From Sisyra terminalis (Eukaryota > Arthropoda > Insecta > Neuroptera > Sisyridae): a stretch of DNA of 64,000 bases. Where the stretch lies: assembly GCA_958496175.1 (NCBI GenBank), contig OY292275.1:34983701-35047700 (forward strand), given 5' to 3'. The stretch's first letter is position 1. Each line of letters opens with the position of its first letter. Shown one piece after another: positions 45,852 through 58,633 of the stretch. Position numbers and translations under genes: made by a program. Under the pieces are notes generated by a model. It saw nothing but the letters and a program-made list of their open reading frames with translations, did not search any database and had not been told where the DNA came from.

Positions 45852-45875
45852 GTGTTAGTGTGATGGTCTTCTCCA

Positions 45876-45889
45876 CTTTATGGTAATCT
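45876..45889. repeat. Target-site duplication of Jockey element, right copy
   Basis: CTTTATGGTAATCT, identical to 42666-42679. It marks the 5' truncation point of the element. Confidence 0.92.
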
Positions 45890-46313
45890 GATAGTGGATT
45901 CTTTTAAAGAATTGATTAAGACAGATATTGAACGAAAGAACAATAAAAATTTTAATTTTTGACAAAATGGCGTTTATTTGAAAAAAAATGTTTATAACTG
46001 AAATTTTGGTCCAAATTGTTAAAAAAAAATAGTAGTCAATTTTAAAATCTTATTTTTTCGTTCAATATCTGAGGAATATGTCTAAAAATATTGTGTCAAT
46101 ATTTGAAATCGATCGGTAGAGTCATTTCTGATAAATCGAGATAACCAGCTTTGAAAATTTGAAAATACCGTTTTGAGAAAAACGCGTTTAAAGTTTCAAA
46201 AGTATTTTACACATAGTTAAAAAAAATGTCTTTAGTTTACATGGTATCATCTATTCCGGGGCCATAAGAGGGACCTTCTGCAGGGTTATTAGTTTCTAAT
46301 AAGTAAATAAGTA
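45890..46313. other. Spacer between Jockey element and pseudogene
   Basis: AT-rich with phrases such as GAGAAAAACGCGTTTAAAGTT that look like transposon interior. It is probably part of the older element carrying the pseudogene at 46.3 kb. No gene. Confidence 0.35.
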
Positions 46314-46692
46314 TCAGTTTCTAACAATTCTTCCATGCATTCCCATGTTAGAGATCTTCACAAGCTTTGCGACATAAGTATTAGCTGCGGTGCCTAATAA
46401 AGCTCCTAATGCACCCACAAAGTACAATAATGAGTTTGCACCTTCATTAAACATTCCAGCTGCTATGAAAGCCGCTACTTCAACAGCTTTAGGGCCACAT
46501 GGAACAATTTTTGGAGTTATTTTCCATATTAAATTATTATAACTCTCATTATTGTTTTATGTGAACCCACCAACACATCTTTCCAATGATTTTACGTCGC
46601 TAAGGTGTAAGAAGATATAAGGTGCTTGCCTAGGCACGTTCTCGACATCTAATTCGCTTCTAGATATCACAAAGAAATACTTTATACCTTTT
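46314..46692 (-). pseudogene. Repeat-family protein fragment with one nonsense codon
   Basis: The minus-strand frame is open for about 126 codons except for one TAA at 46557-46559. Upstream of the stop it reads SELDVENVPRQAPYIFLHLS and DVKSLERCVGGFT. Downstream it reads NNNESYNNLIWKITPK, IVPCGPKAVEVAAFIAAGMF, NEGANSLLYFVGALGALLGT and ends MHGRIVRN. The CVxGxTQNNNESxNxxIWxxxPK pattern is one I recall from a large repetitive family of uncharacterised arthropod proteins, sometimes labelled Mutator-like transposase-domain. Its identity is not certain. The family pattern has Gln where the TAA stands, so a single C-to-T change would explain the stop. No start Met or upstream part was found; a stop bounds the frame near 46693. 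It lies 0.4 kb from the Jockey insertion. Confidence 0.55.
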
Positions 46693-49600
46693 TATACCGT
46701 ATGGTTACTCAAAAAGTAACAAATTTTCAAACTATAACTCGGAAAATTCAAGCACAACTGATACTTATAAATGAAAGAAAATCGCTACTTCTTAAATAAA
46801 CTATAATTATCCAAAACAACCACTTAAGTCTAGAAAGAATGTGTTTGAGTACTATTTGTTTGTCTAAAGAACATAATGATTTGACTTTTAAAGTATAAAA
46901 TGAAAATTTCTTCCTTCTTAAGTTTATGCACTTTTTCTTATTTGACGCAAATAAAATGGTGGACCTCGAAATGTAACCCTTTACGAACACTAAACATTAG
47001 TAAACGCTAAACATAAGACGAATGGTTCACAAGAATAAAGTTTACTTTTATATTGTTAAAGAAAAACAAGATTAAGTCTCATAAAAGAAAAGAAAACTTT
47101 GACAGTGGGATTAGTACTATTGCAAAATTTGAGAATAATGAAACGAGGAGACTAGACGAGATAAGAATTTCTATATAAGGTACAAGAATTTCAGATATCG
47201 GTAAATGACGAGGTCAAACAAAACCACAAAATTATTTTCCGAAAAGTTAGACGTTTTGAACATCAAAAAACATAGGTAAGGATAACAAAACATTTAAAAA
47301 TGGCTAGGGTAATAAATAATTATTAACATACAAACCATAGTTTCAATATAAATTTTAGGCATATAGTTATTGAATCAAAAGTACGACTTCTACATTAAGC
47401 ATCAAACATGATATGTAGAATAATAATCAATCCATAATTATGATACGATATACGAAAGATTATCCTCATCGTCTTTGAAAGAACAATGTAGTGATTATCT
47501 CAATCAACCAACAATAAACTAATTTTCTTACTTCAAAAGTATATAAGTGTAACTGAAAACGTATAAGTATGACAATTAGCTATACATTTAGAAATCTTTC
47601 TTTGACCTATAAGGTATTAATACTAGATATTTAAAATTTATTGTATAAGAATGTCAGAGAATATTCTATAAAAGATCATAAAAGGTATAACTTCACCACG
47701 AACTTCCTTTTTCCGTTTCATTTTGTATCTTATTTATTATATACCTATATACATCAACCTATATGTATGTTACTTGGTTTATGTGTAAGCAGAAACACAT
47801 GAAGGGATGAATGTGCGATAAACTTATTGCAATATCGTTCACGTTTTCCAGTTCCCTCTGCTCACGTTATACTCGTTGGTATATGTATTTCAATCATGTG
47901 GCTACGACATTGATACATCTAAAAACCATTATAAAGCTCTATTAAAAGAAATTATCTAATAAGTCGTTGTAAAACCCTTACTTTATTTTAAACTTTTTTT
48001 TTTACATACAGACCATTAGTTTTTAAAAAGACACAGAGTTTTTTATCACAAAGGATCCCATTTTGATAGAAAATCTAGTTAAAACACTTTTCGAATGTCT
48101 GAACTTTAAACAAGCTCCTGCAATTTCTATTGTTCCATGTACTATATAAATGTTTTCAACTTCGCTGTGGTAGTCCTCCTTTTGCATGTTCCTTTACGAT
48201 TATTTCTATTGTAATTGACACTTAGTATCCATTTATATATTTTCAAGTTATAAACTTGACAGATTAAATTCCAATGTTTAAGTTTTAATTCTATTGCATT
48301 GTTCTCATTATTCTCAGGCTAATTGAAGAATTTCAAGACTCGTTATATTTATAGAAATGTATGGTATCAAAAGTATTTTTCAATAATGAAATCCTATACA
48401 TTTAAAAGTAGAAGATATATAATATGAAGAATAATACATATGAGAGCTTTTAAGATCAGTGAAATAAAAGCTCTCTTGTTATATCATAGCTGTAATGAAA
48501 CTCATGACACAACGAATGTATTCGTTTTCCATTTGTTTTAATTTTAAAGCCAGATAATATACTTTTCATAAATACTTACCGGAGCTTTTGTGTTTTATTT
48601 TTAGAAAATAATTAAAAGAAAACTTTGTTCCTATCATCAGAATGTTCCGTTTGTTATAATTTACGTTGTTGAGTTGTTTAATTGTGTTTCATGACTAATT
48701 GTCAGACTGATGACGTTTTTATGGAATAAAAGAGCAAAAATTACAATAAATATAATATTGTACAATGGTGCAAGTTTTGTAATAAATTTAGACAATTTAT
48801 TTAATCTTCTTTTTGTTTTGTCTTTTTACTATTTTTTTAGATTTTATTCAAATATTCAAATTGTTATTTTCTATGACACCAAATATATTTAATTCGTATA
48901 GTAGGTAATAGGTATGTATGTCTTACTTAGTGAGATACAATACATGGGAAAGACGATTTGAAGATTTTTGCTAGTTATTTCCGAAAATGCTTTATATTTT
49001 CCACCAAAAGTATTCCGAGACCATTTTCTAGATTATTTGAAATTTAAGAACAATCTTTTGAACCTCCAGCTTATATCAACTCTAATGTAAAAAGTTTTTA
49101 TATATGAAATTAAATAGAAATATGAGAAAATTTTTATTAAAGACAATGAAAAGGAATTTGAGCCTTCATTGAGAGTTTATTAGAAAGGAAGTATTCGGTA
49201 ATAGAAAAATCAAATCCGTGTTTTAGTTCGCTCACAGTTCTTTCCCATTTCTAAATTTCTTAAAGTTCTATTTCATTAGTTCTAAAAATTTATCTATTCG
49301 ATATCCAAAGTACCAAATTAAGTTTGATTTACACTTCATAGACTCGTAAGTTCGATATCGAGATAATTGTATACCATGCAGGTGAAGTAGTGAGCGGCAG
49401 CTAATTAACTAATCATTATTATTTGCACAATCAATTATTACCTACGCAAAACTCAAAATAACATTCCATTCCATTACTAAAATTGACTAAAGTCAGTCTA
49501 TAATTTGCGAAAAACGTATAGCAACCGTTACAATTTGACTATAAGTGACAAATTTATAATTTAATTCATATTTTGTGTGAGTGTTACTTAATAATATATA

Positions 49601-51305
49601 TCGTTAAATAATCTTATAATAAATCATATCGTTAGAGTATTATTATGAACAATGTTGCGATCTAAAATATCTAATATTTCCAATACGTCAATAAAATAAA
49701 ACCAATCTTCATCGAACATCTCGTGCTGATATTTATTGAGTTATAGCCGAAATGGTGATAGGATTTTAGAAATATTTTTTTATAGTTAGCAAATGTGTTA
49801 TAAGTGAAAAGAATAGTGAAAGGGTAGAAATTATTTACAAAATCAGAAATAGTACTATACATAACAAGAAAATCAAAATCACCAAAACTCTTATAGGTAC
49901 CAAGTCACAAAAAGGTTTACTAGAGGGTTGAAAAATTAATTAACAAGAATCATGTGTAAGCCTTCATTCACCATTTTAAAATCTGAAAATTAAAAAAAAA
50001 GAATGAACAATATATGTACAAAGAAATGAAGAGTTTACCAAAAGAAGAGAAATCAATTAATCAAACAATTCCATATATATTACCCATCGCACGATGGTTT
50101 AAAGACAGTTACAATGGTTCACTCCAAACTTTAGCACAGTAAGATTAAAAATTATCAGAATATGATCAGGACATTTGTAGCACATTCAAACAGCTTCATT
50201 GTACTTGGTACTAATGCTGAAAGATAGGCCACCGTAAATATGTGCTGAAATTTCAAATGATAACAAAACAAACAAATATTATGTTTTAAAAAGTACTGAA
50301 GAAAACAGGAACTATCCCAGTAAGCATCTAATCCCTGACTAATAGCGACCTTAGGAGCGAACTGGCCAAAAGAGCAATACAATTTCGAAAGACACAAACA
50401 GTAAAAATAAAAATGTGTTTAGAAATATCTATTTAAGTCTAAAAATTCATAAATAAGTGAAATTTTAAGAACTTTTCTATGCAAATGGGTTTTAATATGT
50501 CCAATATTCGTATAGGTATGAATCATAATATTTAAAATAAAATTTATATTTAGAGAACGTAGGTCCTTAATTTATTATAATTAAGCATAAGTACCTACGT
50601 GTAATTATATCCATACTTATAATCAAAAATGTGGCAATATTAATATCAATTAATTTTTGCAATTCAGTTTTAGGTGATACGAAATTCACCGGTCATCAAG
50701 TGATTGAATAAGACACATGAATTTCTTTTTATTATTATTATTAAATTATTAAGGTTTTAAATTTGATTTGCATTTACTTGTAACGTATTTTTAAATATTT
50801 TGAGAAAAATGTTTTGTACCTGATATTTCGTTGTTTTATTTTGTAGAGATACTTGCAATATCTAAAAAAAATTCATATTGGATTAATACAGACTCTCGCT
50901 CTTATCGAGTTTCCCCCGACACCTCTTTAGTTTGTTTTTTTTTCAGGCTTATATTTCTCTAAACTACAAGTAGGTACTTATTATTCAAGTTTTCTCATGC
51001 GGCGTTATGATATCAAATGTTCCAAAAATAGTAAAATTGGAATGAAAAATTCAACAGAAATGTTTCTGATATAATTTATTTTCTGCTGCTTTAACCTGTC
51101 TCTTACGATAGTATATTTTTACTGTTTTAATTTTACATTTGTATATTGAAGTCGTAAAGTCAAAAATTATTTCGTATAAATGAGACTACCCATTTCTGTC
51201 GGACGTCCCCTTAAATGCATACATGTTTTAATAAATTTAAACTATTTAAAACTAGGGCATTTTCTTTTGAAAAAATAACTTCTCCACTAAAATATTGTTT
51301 CCTTT
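46693..51305. other. AT-rich spacer
   Basis: No gene is supported. The only structure noted is the hairpin at 50557-50600. Confidence 0.5.
50557..50600. repeat. Short imperfect palindrome
   Basis: ACGTAGGT at the left end pairs with ACCTACGT at the right end, and an inner TAATT/AATTA pair strengthens the stem. 44 bp. Function unknown. Confidence 0.7.
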
Positions 51306-51600
51306 TTAGGGTGATAAAATTCGTAGTCGCGTCCGTTGTAACCTAATAACTGTTACTATTTGTTCGTAGAATTCTACTAAATTATCATCCATTGTTGAGG
51401 CGCTGAAAAATAAATTAACGGCCACTAGTTTACGTTTCACTGCTTTAGTGTCGTAATTTTCCTCATCTCCAACCAAGTCGTTCACAATTGGATCTTCTTA
51501 GCTGCCGCCTCATTCTCCTCGCAGGACGATTCGACTCCTTATTTAACCTCCTTTTCCGTCTTTCTATTCATTCTAACTGTAAGCTTTCCGGGACTTTAAC
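51306..51600 (-). pseudogene. Possible coding relic, unrecognised
   Basis: The minus strand shows an acidic first segment (MNRKTEKEVK, stop, GVESSCEENEAAAKKIQ). After a frame change it continues DPIVNDLVGDEENYDTKAVK, RKLVAVNLFFSASTMDDNLV, EFYEQIVTVIRLQRTRLRIL and ends at a stop at 51306. The composition is protein-like and less AT-rich than the flanks. I do not recognise the family. It could be a decayed transposon gene, an exon, or chance. Confidence 0.25.
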
Positions 51601-53135
51601 TGAAGCGATTTAAAAGAGTTTAAAACTACATACATATAAAATAGTTTTAAAGCAGGTCTATCCATACTAATGTTTATTTTAAAGCAAACTTATATAACAG
51701 AAAACCTATTTAAGCATAGAACAAATATTTTGATTAGTCTCCTCATTTATCACTGTCCTGTTTATAATGGAAATTAAATAATCAAAATGTTTCACTCGAT
51801 TAATTATGAATGGTAACAGCCAAATAATTTTCGTCCTCTTCCATTGAAAGTCATTATTGTTTGATGCATTATCCGATCAACTGTTGAATTTAAAGCCTCT
51901 TCTATCATTCTTGACACATTTATTATTCTTTTTCAATTTCAAGCAAAATAAAATGTCAAATATTAGCTTTAAATTACAATTATGGGAATTGAAATTTTAA
52001 GAATGTAAGTATAATTTTTTTTTCTTTCAAGTAGGTACGCCGAAATAGTAACTTTTTTTTCATTTTAATTAATGAACAGCTTGTTTGACTAATCTTTTTC
52101 ATAATTTTTATTTTCATTTTTTCGTCAGATATGAAGTTATTAATATCACAAAACGTGTGATTCTTATTTAAATTTTTTCTCTTTTGTTTATTATAAGTCT
52201 TTTTGATTTTTTCCTTGCATAAAAAAATGAATGGCAAGGATATTATTTAAAAGTTAAATTTTTATTTTCTTTTACCGTGGGCGGCACAAAATTTTCATTT
52301 CAAATAATTCAATGTTTGAAATTAATTTAAAAAATTTTGTTTTTATAAAAGATAATTTTTTTTACCAAAGAATTCAGATGAGATTATCAAATTCTCTTTT
52401 ACCTTTATATTTTTAAGAAAAATGTGAACTCTTAGATAAATATACTTACAAATATGATTTGTAATAAATTATGGTATATTTTATATTCAATTACTTGAAA
52501 TTGGTTTTTGTATTTTAAGTATTAACAATATATAAAGTAATTGTTCAAATACTTATTTTTGTAACTGTTGAATAGTATTAACTCAATCATCGAAAATAAT
52601 TTCTTGCTAACATTAAATTATGAATGTTAATAAAACTTAATCAGATTGAATTTTAATATCAACTGTAAAATATATTTTAGTGGCGTTTGGTAATCTTATT
52701 TTACGATACATATATCCAACGATTAAAATATTTAATATGCATACCTAATTAAATTCTTGTGATATGAAAATAATGTCACAAATTATTCCCTGTTACGGTA
52801 TTATTACTAAATATGTACGGCGTTATTATTAATAACATAGTACATACAGGAAAATGAACTGAAACTTTTAAAATTTTGTATTGTTTACGAGTTCTACCCT
52901 AAAATAATTACTCGAAAAATATCAACGAAGTACAATTGAATTTTGTTATGAAAAATATATAGTTAGTTATAACGGTTTTATTAGAATTTTTACCTCTTAC
53001 ATTCCAATTATTATACAACAAAACAAAATAACATCCTATCTCATCCAACAAAATGGTAGTGTAATATTTAAGTGATAAGGGTGACCGATAGGAGAGTAGG
53101 TAGTTATAAAAATGTGACTATTGAGTGTAATCAGA
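51601..53135. other. AT-rich spacer
   Basis: No gene is supported. A CCGTGGGCGGCACAAAATTTT phrase near 52276 looks like a transposon fragment but is too short to assign. Confidence 0.45.
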
Positions 53136-53335
53136 GCTGTCAAAAAAAATTATCTTAGTTACTTTGAAGAATCTAAGACATTGTATCTTTGTTCCTTTAT
53201 TTTTTGGTAAAAATTAACTAGTATCCATGATACACTTTAGCCGAAACTGTATCTTGTAATTCAAAAAGTATTTTAGATACCAAAAAATAACTTAAATACC
53301 GATTACCAAAAGATTAGATACAGAGTCTTATTTTG
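53136..53335 (+). mobile_element. hAT-like terminus
   Basis: Begins CAGAGCTGTCAAAAAAAATT, then ATCTTAGTTACTTTGAAGAA. Further in, repeated TTTTAGATAC and ACTTAAATAC phrases follow. A CAGxGCTGTCAAA start with repeated TATTTAGATAC motifs is a common hAT end pattern, from memory. The opposite end was not found. Confidence 0.35.
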
Positions 53336-54880
53336 TTTTATTCTATAAGTTTCAATTCATACCTATTATATTAATTATATAAATTCTATAATTCTAAATT
53401 ATTGTGTAAATTCTTATTTAAGGTTTTGTTAATTGGTAGGTTTGTATGAAGGTATATTATATTTATATATTTATTTATTTTTTTGTCATATTTCCCCTAA
53501 CAACATAGCAAACTTTTAATTATAAGAGAAAAAAGTTCCAAGAAACGTAAATTGCTTAATATGCTTTCAGTGTTATTTATATATTCTCGTTTTCTTCAAG
53601 GCGAAATTTAGGGTCATCAAAGTTAGTATACTGCCACGCATTCCTAGTAAACGCAATATAATAAAATCATAACTAAAAGAAGATTTTTTTAATCAAGATA
53701 ATTTTTTTTTATCTTTTTGTCAAAAGAATACGTATGTATTGTAAGGTTATGGCAAAATAATTTATACCCTGTATTATTTGCTTTTCTATTATGCTTTTTT
53801 CCTTTTGACAAAAGAAGCTTTTCAATTTTCTTTTATAACATTACTTTTTACTTCCAAAGCTTTTTTATATCTACTTGAAGCTGGTGATAGTAGTATAAGT
53901 TATTAAATGAAGTGAAAAGGAGAACTAAAATTGTAACTAATAATCAATAAATAAATCAAAAATAATTAATTGCTCTTTAGATTTAATATTTATTTGCCTT
54001 ATTATTGAAGTGTGTGATATACATATTCATTCATCCAATATTCCAAAAACATAACCAAGGCTCATTGGGTTTTGGTTTAAAACAGTGGTTTTTTATTTGT
54101 ATAAAATGTAGAAAAATTAAATTGTAATATCTAAAAAAAAACATATATTGTATCATGTTAATTAGTTAGTTTAGAGGGCATTTTTTGTCCTTCTATGTTT
54201 GTATTTTCTCTATTTTTTTTAGGTCATCAAGAAGGTAGTCGCTGATATCTGTAATAAGCTGGATTGAGCTAGTTTTACAGAAACTAAAAAATTTTTGGAA
54301 AGTGTTAGAATAAATAAATCTATTGACAAACCTTTAGCTCGTCATATACATCATAGGTTGTATATTTTGTTGAGTACTTTCCCAGAAATCTTAATAATTT
54401 TTTTGGTAACTTTAGTACTGGATATTGTATCAGTCAGCTGTATGAAGAGTGAACGAAATAAGTCCACTGAGATTGAATAACTAGAGTGAACGTGTTCCAT
54501 AAGCCCCATGTTAAATTTAAATTGTCATTTCTCCTTTTACCACGTTCTCGTGCCCCTTCCACAGCATATTTTTACAACATATATTTTACTCCTCTCTAAG
54601 TCAGTATATGACAAGGTTTGTAAATTACACAGGTTACTCCATTAGAAAAAAAAAATGACGTCATACGAAGAATTTTGAAATTGAATCAGTCTGAAGATAT
54701 GTACGAATTTCTTCTGGATACGTCATGTAGCCACCATGAGGCCATCTGTGTATTTTATAAACCTTGGGTATATCGAGCAGAGTGGAATAGTTTTAGCAAC
54801 AGCCACGAGAGATATTTGACTTATAGAGCACCTTCACTCTAGAGTACAGTTACATATCTCAAAGTATTGTATTCGCTATG
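53336..54880. other. AT-rich spacer
   Basis: No gene is supported. A short inverted pair (TTTTTGTCAAAAGAA near 53714 and TTCCTTTTGACAAAAGAA near 53800) is visible. The 54.65-54.88 kb part is better balanced and may be transposon-derived. Confidence 0.4.
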
Positions 54881-55114
54881 TTAAGTTAATATATAAGAAA
54901 GTATTCCAATCATACAATGGAAGATGAGAAATGTGTTAATATGTGGCGCCGCCTCAAATGTGTCTAGATTATTAACTAACCGAAACCCCTATGGCCCCTA
55001 TGTACTTTTATGCTAATTGCCAAAGTTAATACTCTAGACACACTTTTGACCACATGTTGTCATATTTCCCATCATTCATTGCAGGATTAGAATACCTTCT
55101 TATATATTATCTTA
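54881..55114. mobile_element. Inverted-repeat MITE, about 90-bp arms
   Basis: The left arm (TAATATATAAGAAAGTATTC, CAATCATACAATGGAAGATG, TATGTGGCGCCGCCTC, TGTGTCTAGATTATTAACT) matches the reverse complement of the right arm (TAATATATAAGAAGGTATTC, TAATCCTGCAATGAATGATG, CATGTGGTCAAAAGTGTG, TCTAGAGTATTAACTTTG). The spacer is about 45 bp. No ORF. Arms diverge by roughly a fifth. Confidence 0.75.
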
Positions 55115-58100
55115 CACTAAGTGTGAGACTGCAGCGCTAGACTAGAATTGAACTACAAGAGGCTTTTAGAGTATGTTTTCATATGCTTGTTAATAGCTAT
55201 TTGCAGAATAAAGAGTATTTGTTATAGATAATAAAAAAAAAACACTTTAAGAAGTATGTGGCCATTTATATTAACTGTAGTTTTATATTTTAATGAATTT
55301 AACCAAAAACATGTAAGTATAATTTAAAAAAAAATCCAATTACAGTAAGGTTAAGTTACTTCTAATGTTTACATCAAATTTGAGAAATAATAGAAGGCAA
55401 GAAATAAAAATTAATTAAATATAGTTGTCAAAAAAATCATTTTACTAAAAGTTTTTAAAATTAAAGATAAAAGCATTCAATTTCTTAAATACTGACACAT
55501 TTATTTTTTTTAGTTTTTTGACTTACTTTCGCTTTCTAACTGTATTTATCCTTTGATTTCTTTAATTTATTTTAAATTTGACCGTTGGAAATTTATAAAA
55601 TTTTCATTAATTTTTTCTGTTGGTATTTTTACAATTCAGAACACGACAACTCTTACGTATCATTTTCGTTATAATTAGTAAATTTAAATTAAATAAAAAT
55701 GCTCACGTGTATTTGCTTATAACATTATTAATAATAGCCTACTCTAACGCTTAAACTGACCGCTGGGAACGCTTGGGTCAATTTGACTTCCCCTATCATG
55801 GCTTCTCACATAGCGAATAGTTTTGTACTTGGCTTTGATCATGGAACTTTAAATTGGACAACTGGGACAGCTCTAAACTGTTTAGTACATGCCTGAACGT
55901 TGAAATTATATTAACGTAAAGCAAGTAATAAATCAATATTATTGGGGTATACTATTTAAAAATTATCGAGTGATTTGATTTATAAAAAAATTGATATTTG
56001 AACTGAAACATGCTTATGCAGGTCTTTTTCCACTATTAATCTCAATACATTATTTTTTCAAATGGTAAAAACTTTTATGCAAATATCAGAAAATTTCAAT
56101 TTCCAACGATAATCTTAATCATGAAAAATATATCTGACCTGAATTTGAACCAGGAGGTTTGTATTGGAATATTTTATTTTTTCTCTTTTCATCGTTATTA
56201 AATCGGGATTTATTCCTGGAATTATATTTTCCTGGTTACGATCTTACGGTGTTATATTTAGGTGAAAATGAGGAAGGAGACAGCGGTTGTATTTTCTTCG
56301 GGAGAGATTCCTGTATTTTAGAACATAAACTGTTATGTAAATTTGTTCTTACTTAGGATATATCTTTATCCTAGTTCGTAGATGTGTATGAGTGTATGCA
56401 TAAGTAGATTATGCAAAATCGCAACAACGAAACGGAACGGTGTGGCTGAATAGCGGTGGAGATTTTCCTAATATGAATGCATCCATATAATACACCTATC
56501 CACAATGTGAAAATCACAGTCGTCTTTTACCAAAAGGAACAAAAATTTTCGCTTCCAATGGAAATAGTACAAAAGGAAAAACGAGATTTACCAAAAAAGC
56601 ATCTATGATTTTCTCATTTGAAATGTAAAAAACCGCAAACCACCGTTTTTTCTCATCCGTATTACAAATTCTTCAATCAGTTTTATTTTATATTCCATCT
56701 TATTATAAAATATTTGGTCTTATTGTAATAGTCTTTTAATTTTATTTTAGCTGTCCGTCTTCTTTTGCTCTAATGCTATAGAACATATTACATTGGTTTG
56801 GGTATTATGTATCTACCTAAGCTGCGACTTGTCAGAACGTTAAGTTTTCTTTCCATTTCATTGCACACTTTCGTAATTTCGTATCAAGGAAAACGAAAGA
56901 AAAAGGTTTTATATACATTCATTAGAAAAATGTTAGAGAATAAATTTCCCGTTAAAAATTCGACGTGTATCTGAAGTAAGATGTGCATAAAACTTTTCAT
57001 ATGGTGAGAAAAACGTTTTAAACTTTAATAAATTACTCATAAAGTTTTAAGCAAACTTTAAATGCAAATACGCTACTCGGTAAAAGTAAATGTTCAAAAT
57101 TTTAAATATTTACATTAAATATTAGAATTCTGAAACAACCATTAAATCTTTGCTAATTATGATATGAAAAATGTTAATGTTCTTTTCTTTTTTAATTTAA
57201 ATGTATTCAGAACTTTTATTATTTTCCTTCATCTAAATCCGTCGTATACCTATTAGCTAAAATTTAATTTATTTTCTGTTCTTATGATTTCAAATTCCTT
57301 TATTCAATAATCACAGATTTTTTTTTATTAAAAAAATTCCAGTAGAAAAATGATCTATAGTAGTATTAGAAATCTTAATTTTTTAAATAGGTGGAATCCG
57401 AGCACGCATGAAACTAAAACACAACTATAAAAAAATAGAAAAAATGATGTATCTATAAAATACAAAAGTCTGCGGTGGTAAAATAATCTTACACATATTA
57501 CTGATTTTCGTACTTAGTATTTTTGCATTAAGTATGGTAAAATTAATGAAAAAAAAATTATCATGTAAAGTTTTGTTTCCTTTCTTAAAATTTAAATGTA
57601 AACCTGTAATTTTTGATTCTCTAAAATACCTCTACTTAGCCTTTGATTACTAAGGTTGTTAAGAAGAAAATCATAAGTAATGAAAAAAAATTAAATAATA
57701 CTTTAGGTAGTTACTTATTTGAGTCATGTTTGTGTAAAAGTCGATTTAGGGCTTATTAGCGAAGTAAAAAAATCGTAAAGTTGCTTAATTGTGAACCACT
57801 TATACCGGATAGAGAAAGTTATGTATGATCGCAAACTACTCGCGATAGCTCTTTTTGTAGAAATTAACTTTTTTTTAAAAAAATAATGAGGCATTCTTTC
57901 ATTCTGTGTAGGTTAATACCAAAATCATCAACATTTGGGGGTTTCTAAGAAAAAATATTTTAATATAAAGATTGAAAATCGCGTTAAAATTCAATCTGAG
58001 TACATAAAAGCCAGGCAGAAATATCTACGTCAACTTATAAGCATAGAGAATTCCCCCTTATTCTCATAATTCCCCATAGCAGTTCTAAACAACCTTAAGA

Positions 58101-58160
58101 CATACTATATACCTCCTTAATAGTTCGGAAAACATCAGGGGCTGGTAAAAGGAACATTAT
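55115..58160. other. AT-rich spacer
   Basis: No gene is supported. A CCGCTGGGAACGCTTGGGTC phrase followed by AATTTGAC near 55758-55790 may be the end of a piggyBac-like or other DNA element, but only one side is present. Confidence 0.4.
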
Positions 58161-58164
58161 TAAA

Positions 58165-58591
58165 AAGTTTGTTGTGGATTCAAAAAAAAAATTACTTCTC
58201 TTACTTCACCTTAAATTAGGAGTCATGGAACAATTTGTCAAGGCATTACCAAAGACGGGAGAATATTTTAGATATCTTTGTAGGCAATTCCCTAATTTGT
58301 TGGAGGTAAAGAGTTGAAAGAAGGTTTATTAGTTGGATCGAATATTCAAAAACATTTTAGGGATGGAAGCTTTGCTAAAAAATCGGAAATAGCTGCTTGG
58401 TTAACTATTAAGCTTGTTATAACCGATTTTTTCGGAAACAAAAAGTATCCTAACTACAAATCTGTTGTATAGCCAACAAGTTGGAAAACTTCAAGCAGTT
58501 AGGGTGTAACATGAGCCTAAAAGTCCATTTTTTCCATTCACATATTGACTACTTTCCAGAAAACCTTAGTGCTGTTAGCCAGAAGCAATAG
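58165..58591 (+). pseudogene. Decayed arthropod repeat-family protein
   Basis: Three plus-strand segments in different frames line up with one protein. Segment 1: KFVVDSKKKLLLLLHLKLGV, MEQFVKALPKTGEYFRYLCR, QFPNLLEVKS. Segment 2: KEGLLVGSNIQKHFRDGSFA, KKSEIAAWLTIKLVITDFFG, NKKYPNYKSVV. Segment 3: GCNMSLKVHFFHSHIDYFPE, NLSAVSQKQ. The pattern (VxLPPLHIKLGLxKxFVKAL, KEGxFVGPxIR, AWxxFKxVxxNFLGN, MSLKxHFLHSHLxxFPENLG) is one I recall from a very common uncharacterised arthropod family that behaves like a transposable-element gene. Stops end each segment and the conserved EQGERFHQ-type C-terminus is missing. It is inactive. Confidence 0.6.
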
Positions 58592-58633
58592 GAATTCATA
58601 ATTGTCGCAAAAAATAGTAGCTATATGAACTAT

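Larger units (their letters stand above)
42680..45875 (-). mobile_element. Jockey-like non-LTR retrotransposon, 5'-truncated
   Basis: A 3196-bp insertion on the minus strand. From 5' to 3' it has the end of ORF1 (45851-45516), ORF2 endonuclease (45465-44302), ORF2 reverse transcriptase (44270-42792 and the open frame just upstream), a short 3' UTR with a hairpin, and a poly(A) tail of about 12 A (T run 42680-42691). The exact 14-bp duplication CTTTATGGTAATCT on both sides defines the ends and shows target-primed insertion. The 5' end lies within ORF1, so the copy arrived truncated. Base composition is much less AT-rich than its surroundings. Only one frame-breaking indel is evident in ORF2, so the copy is recent compared with the other relics here. 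Confidence 0.95.
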
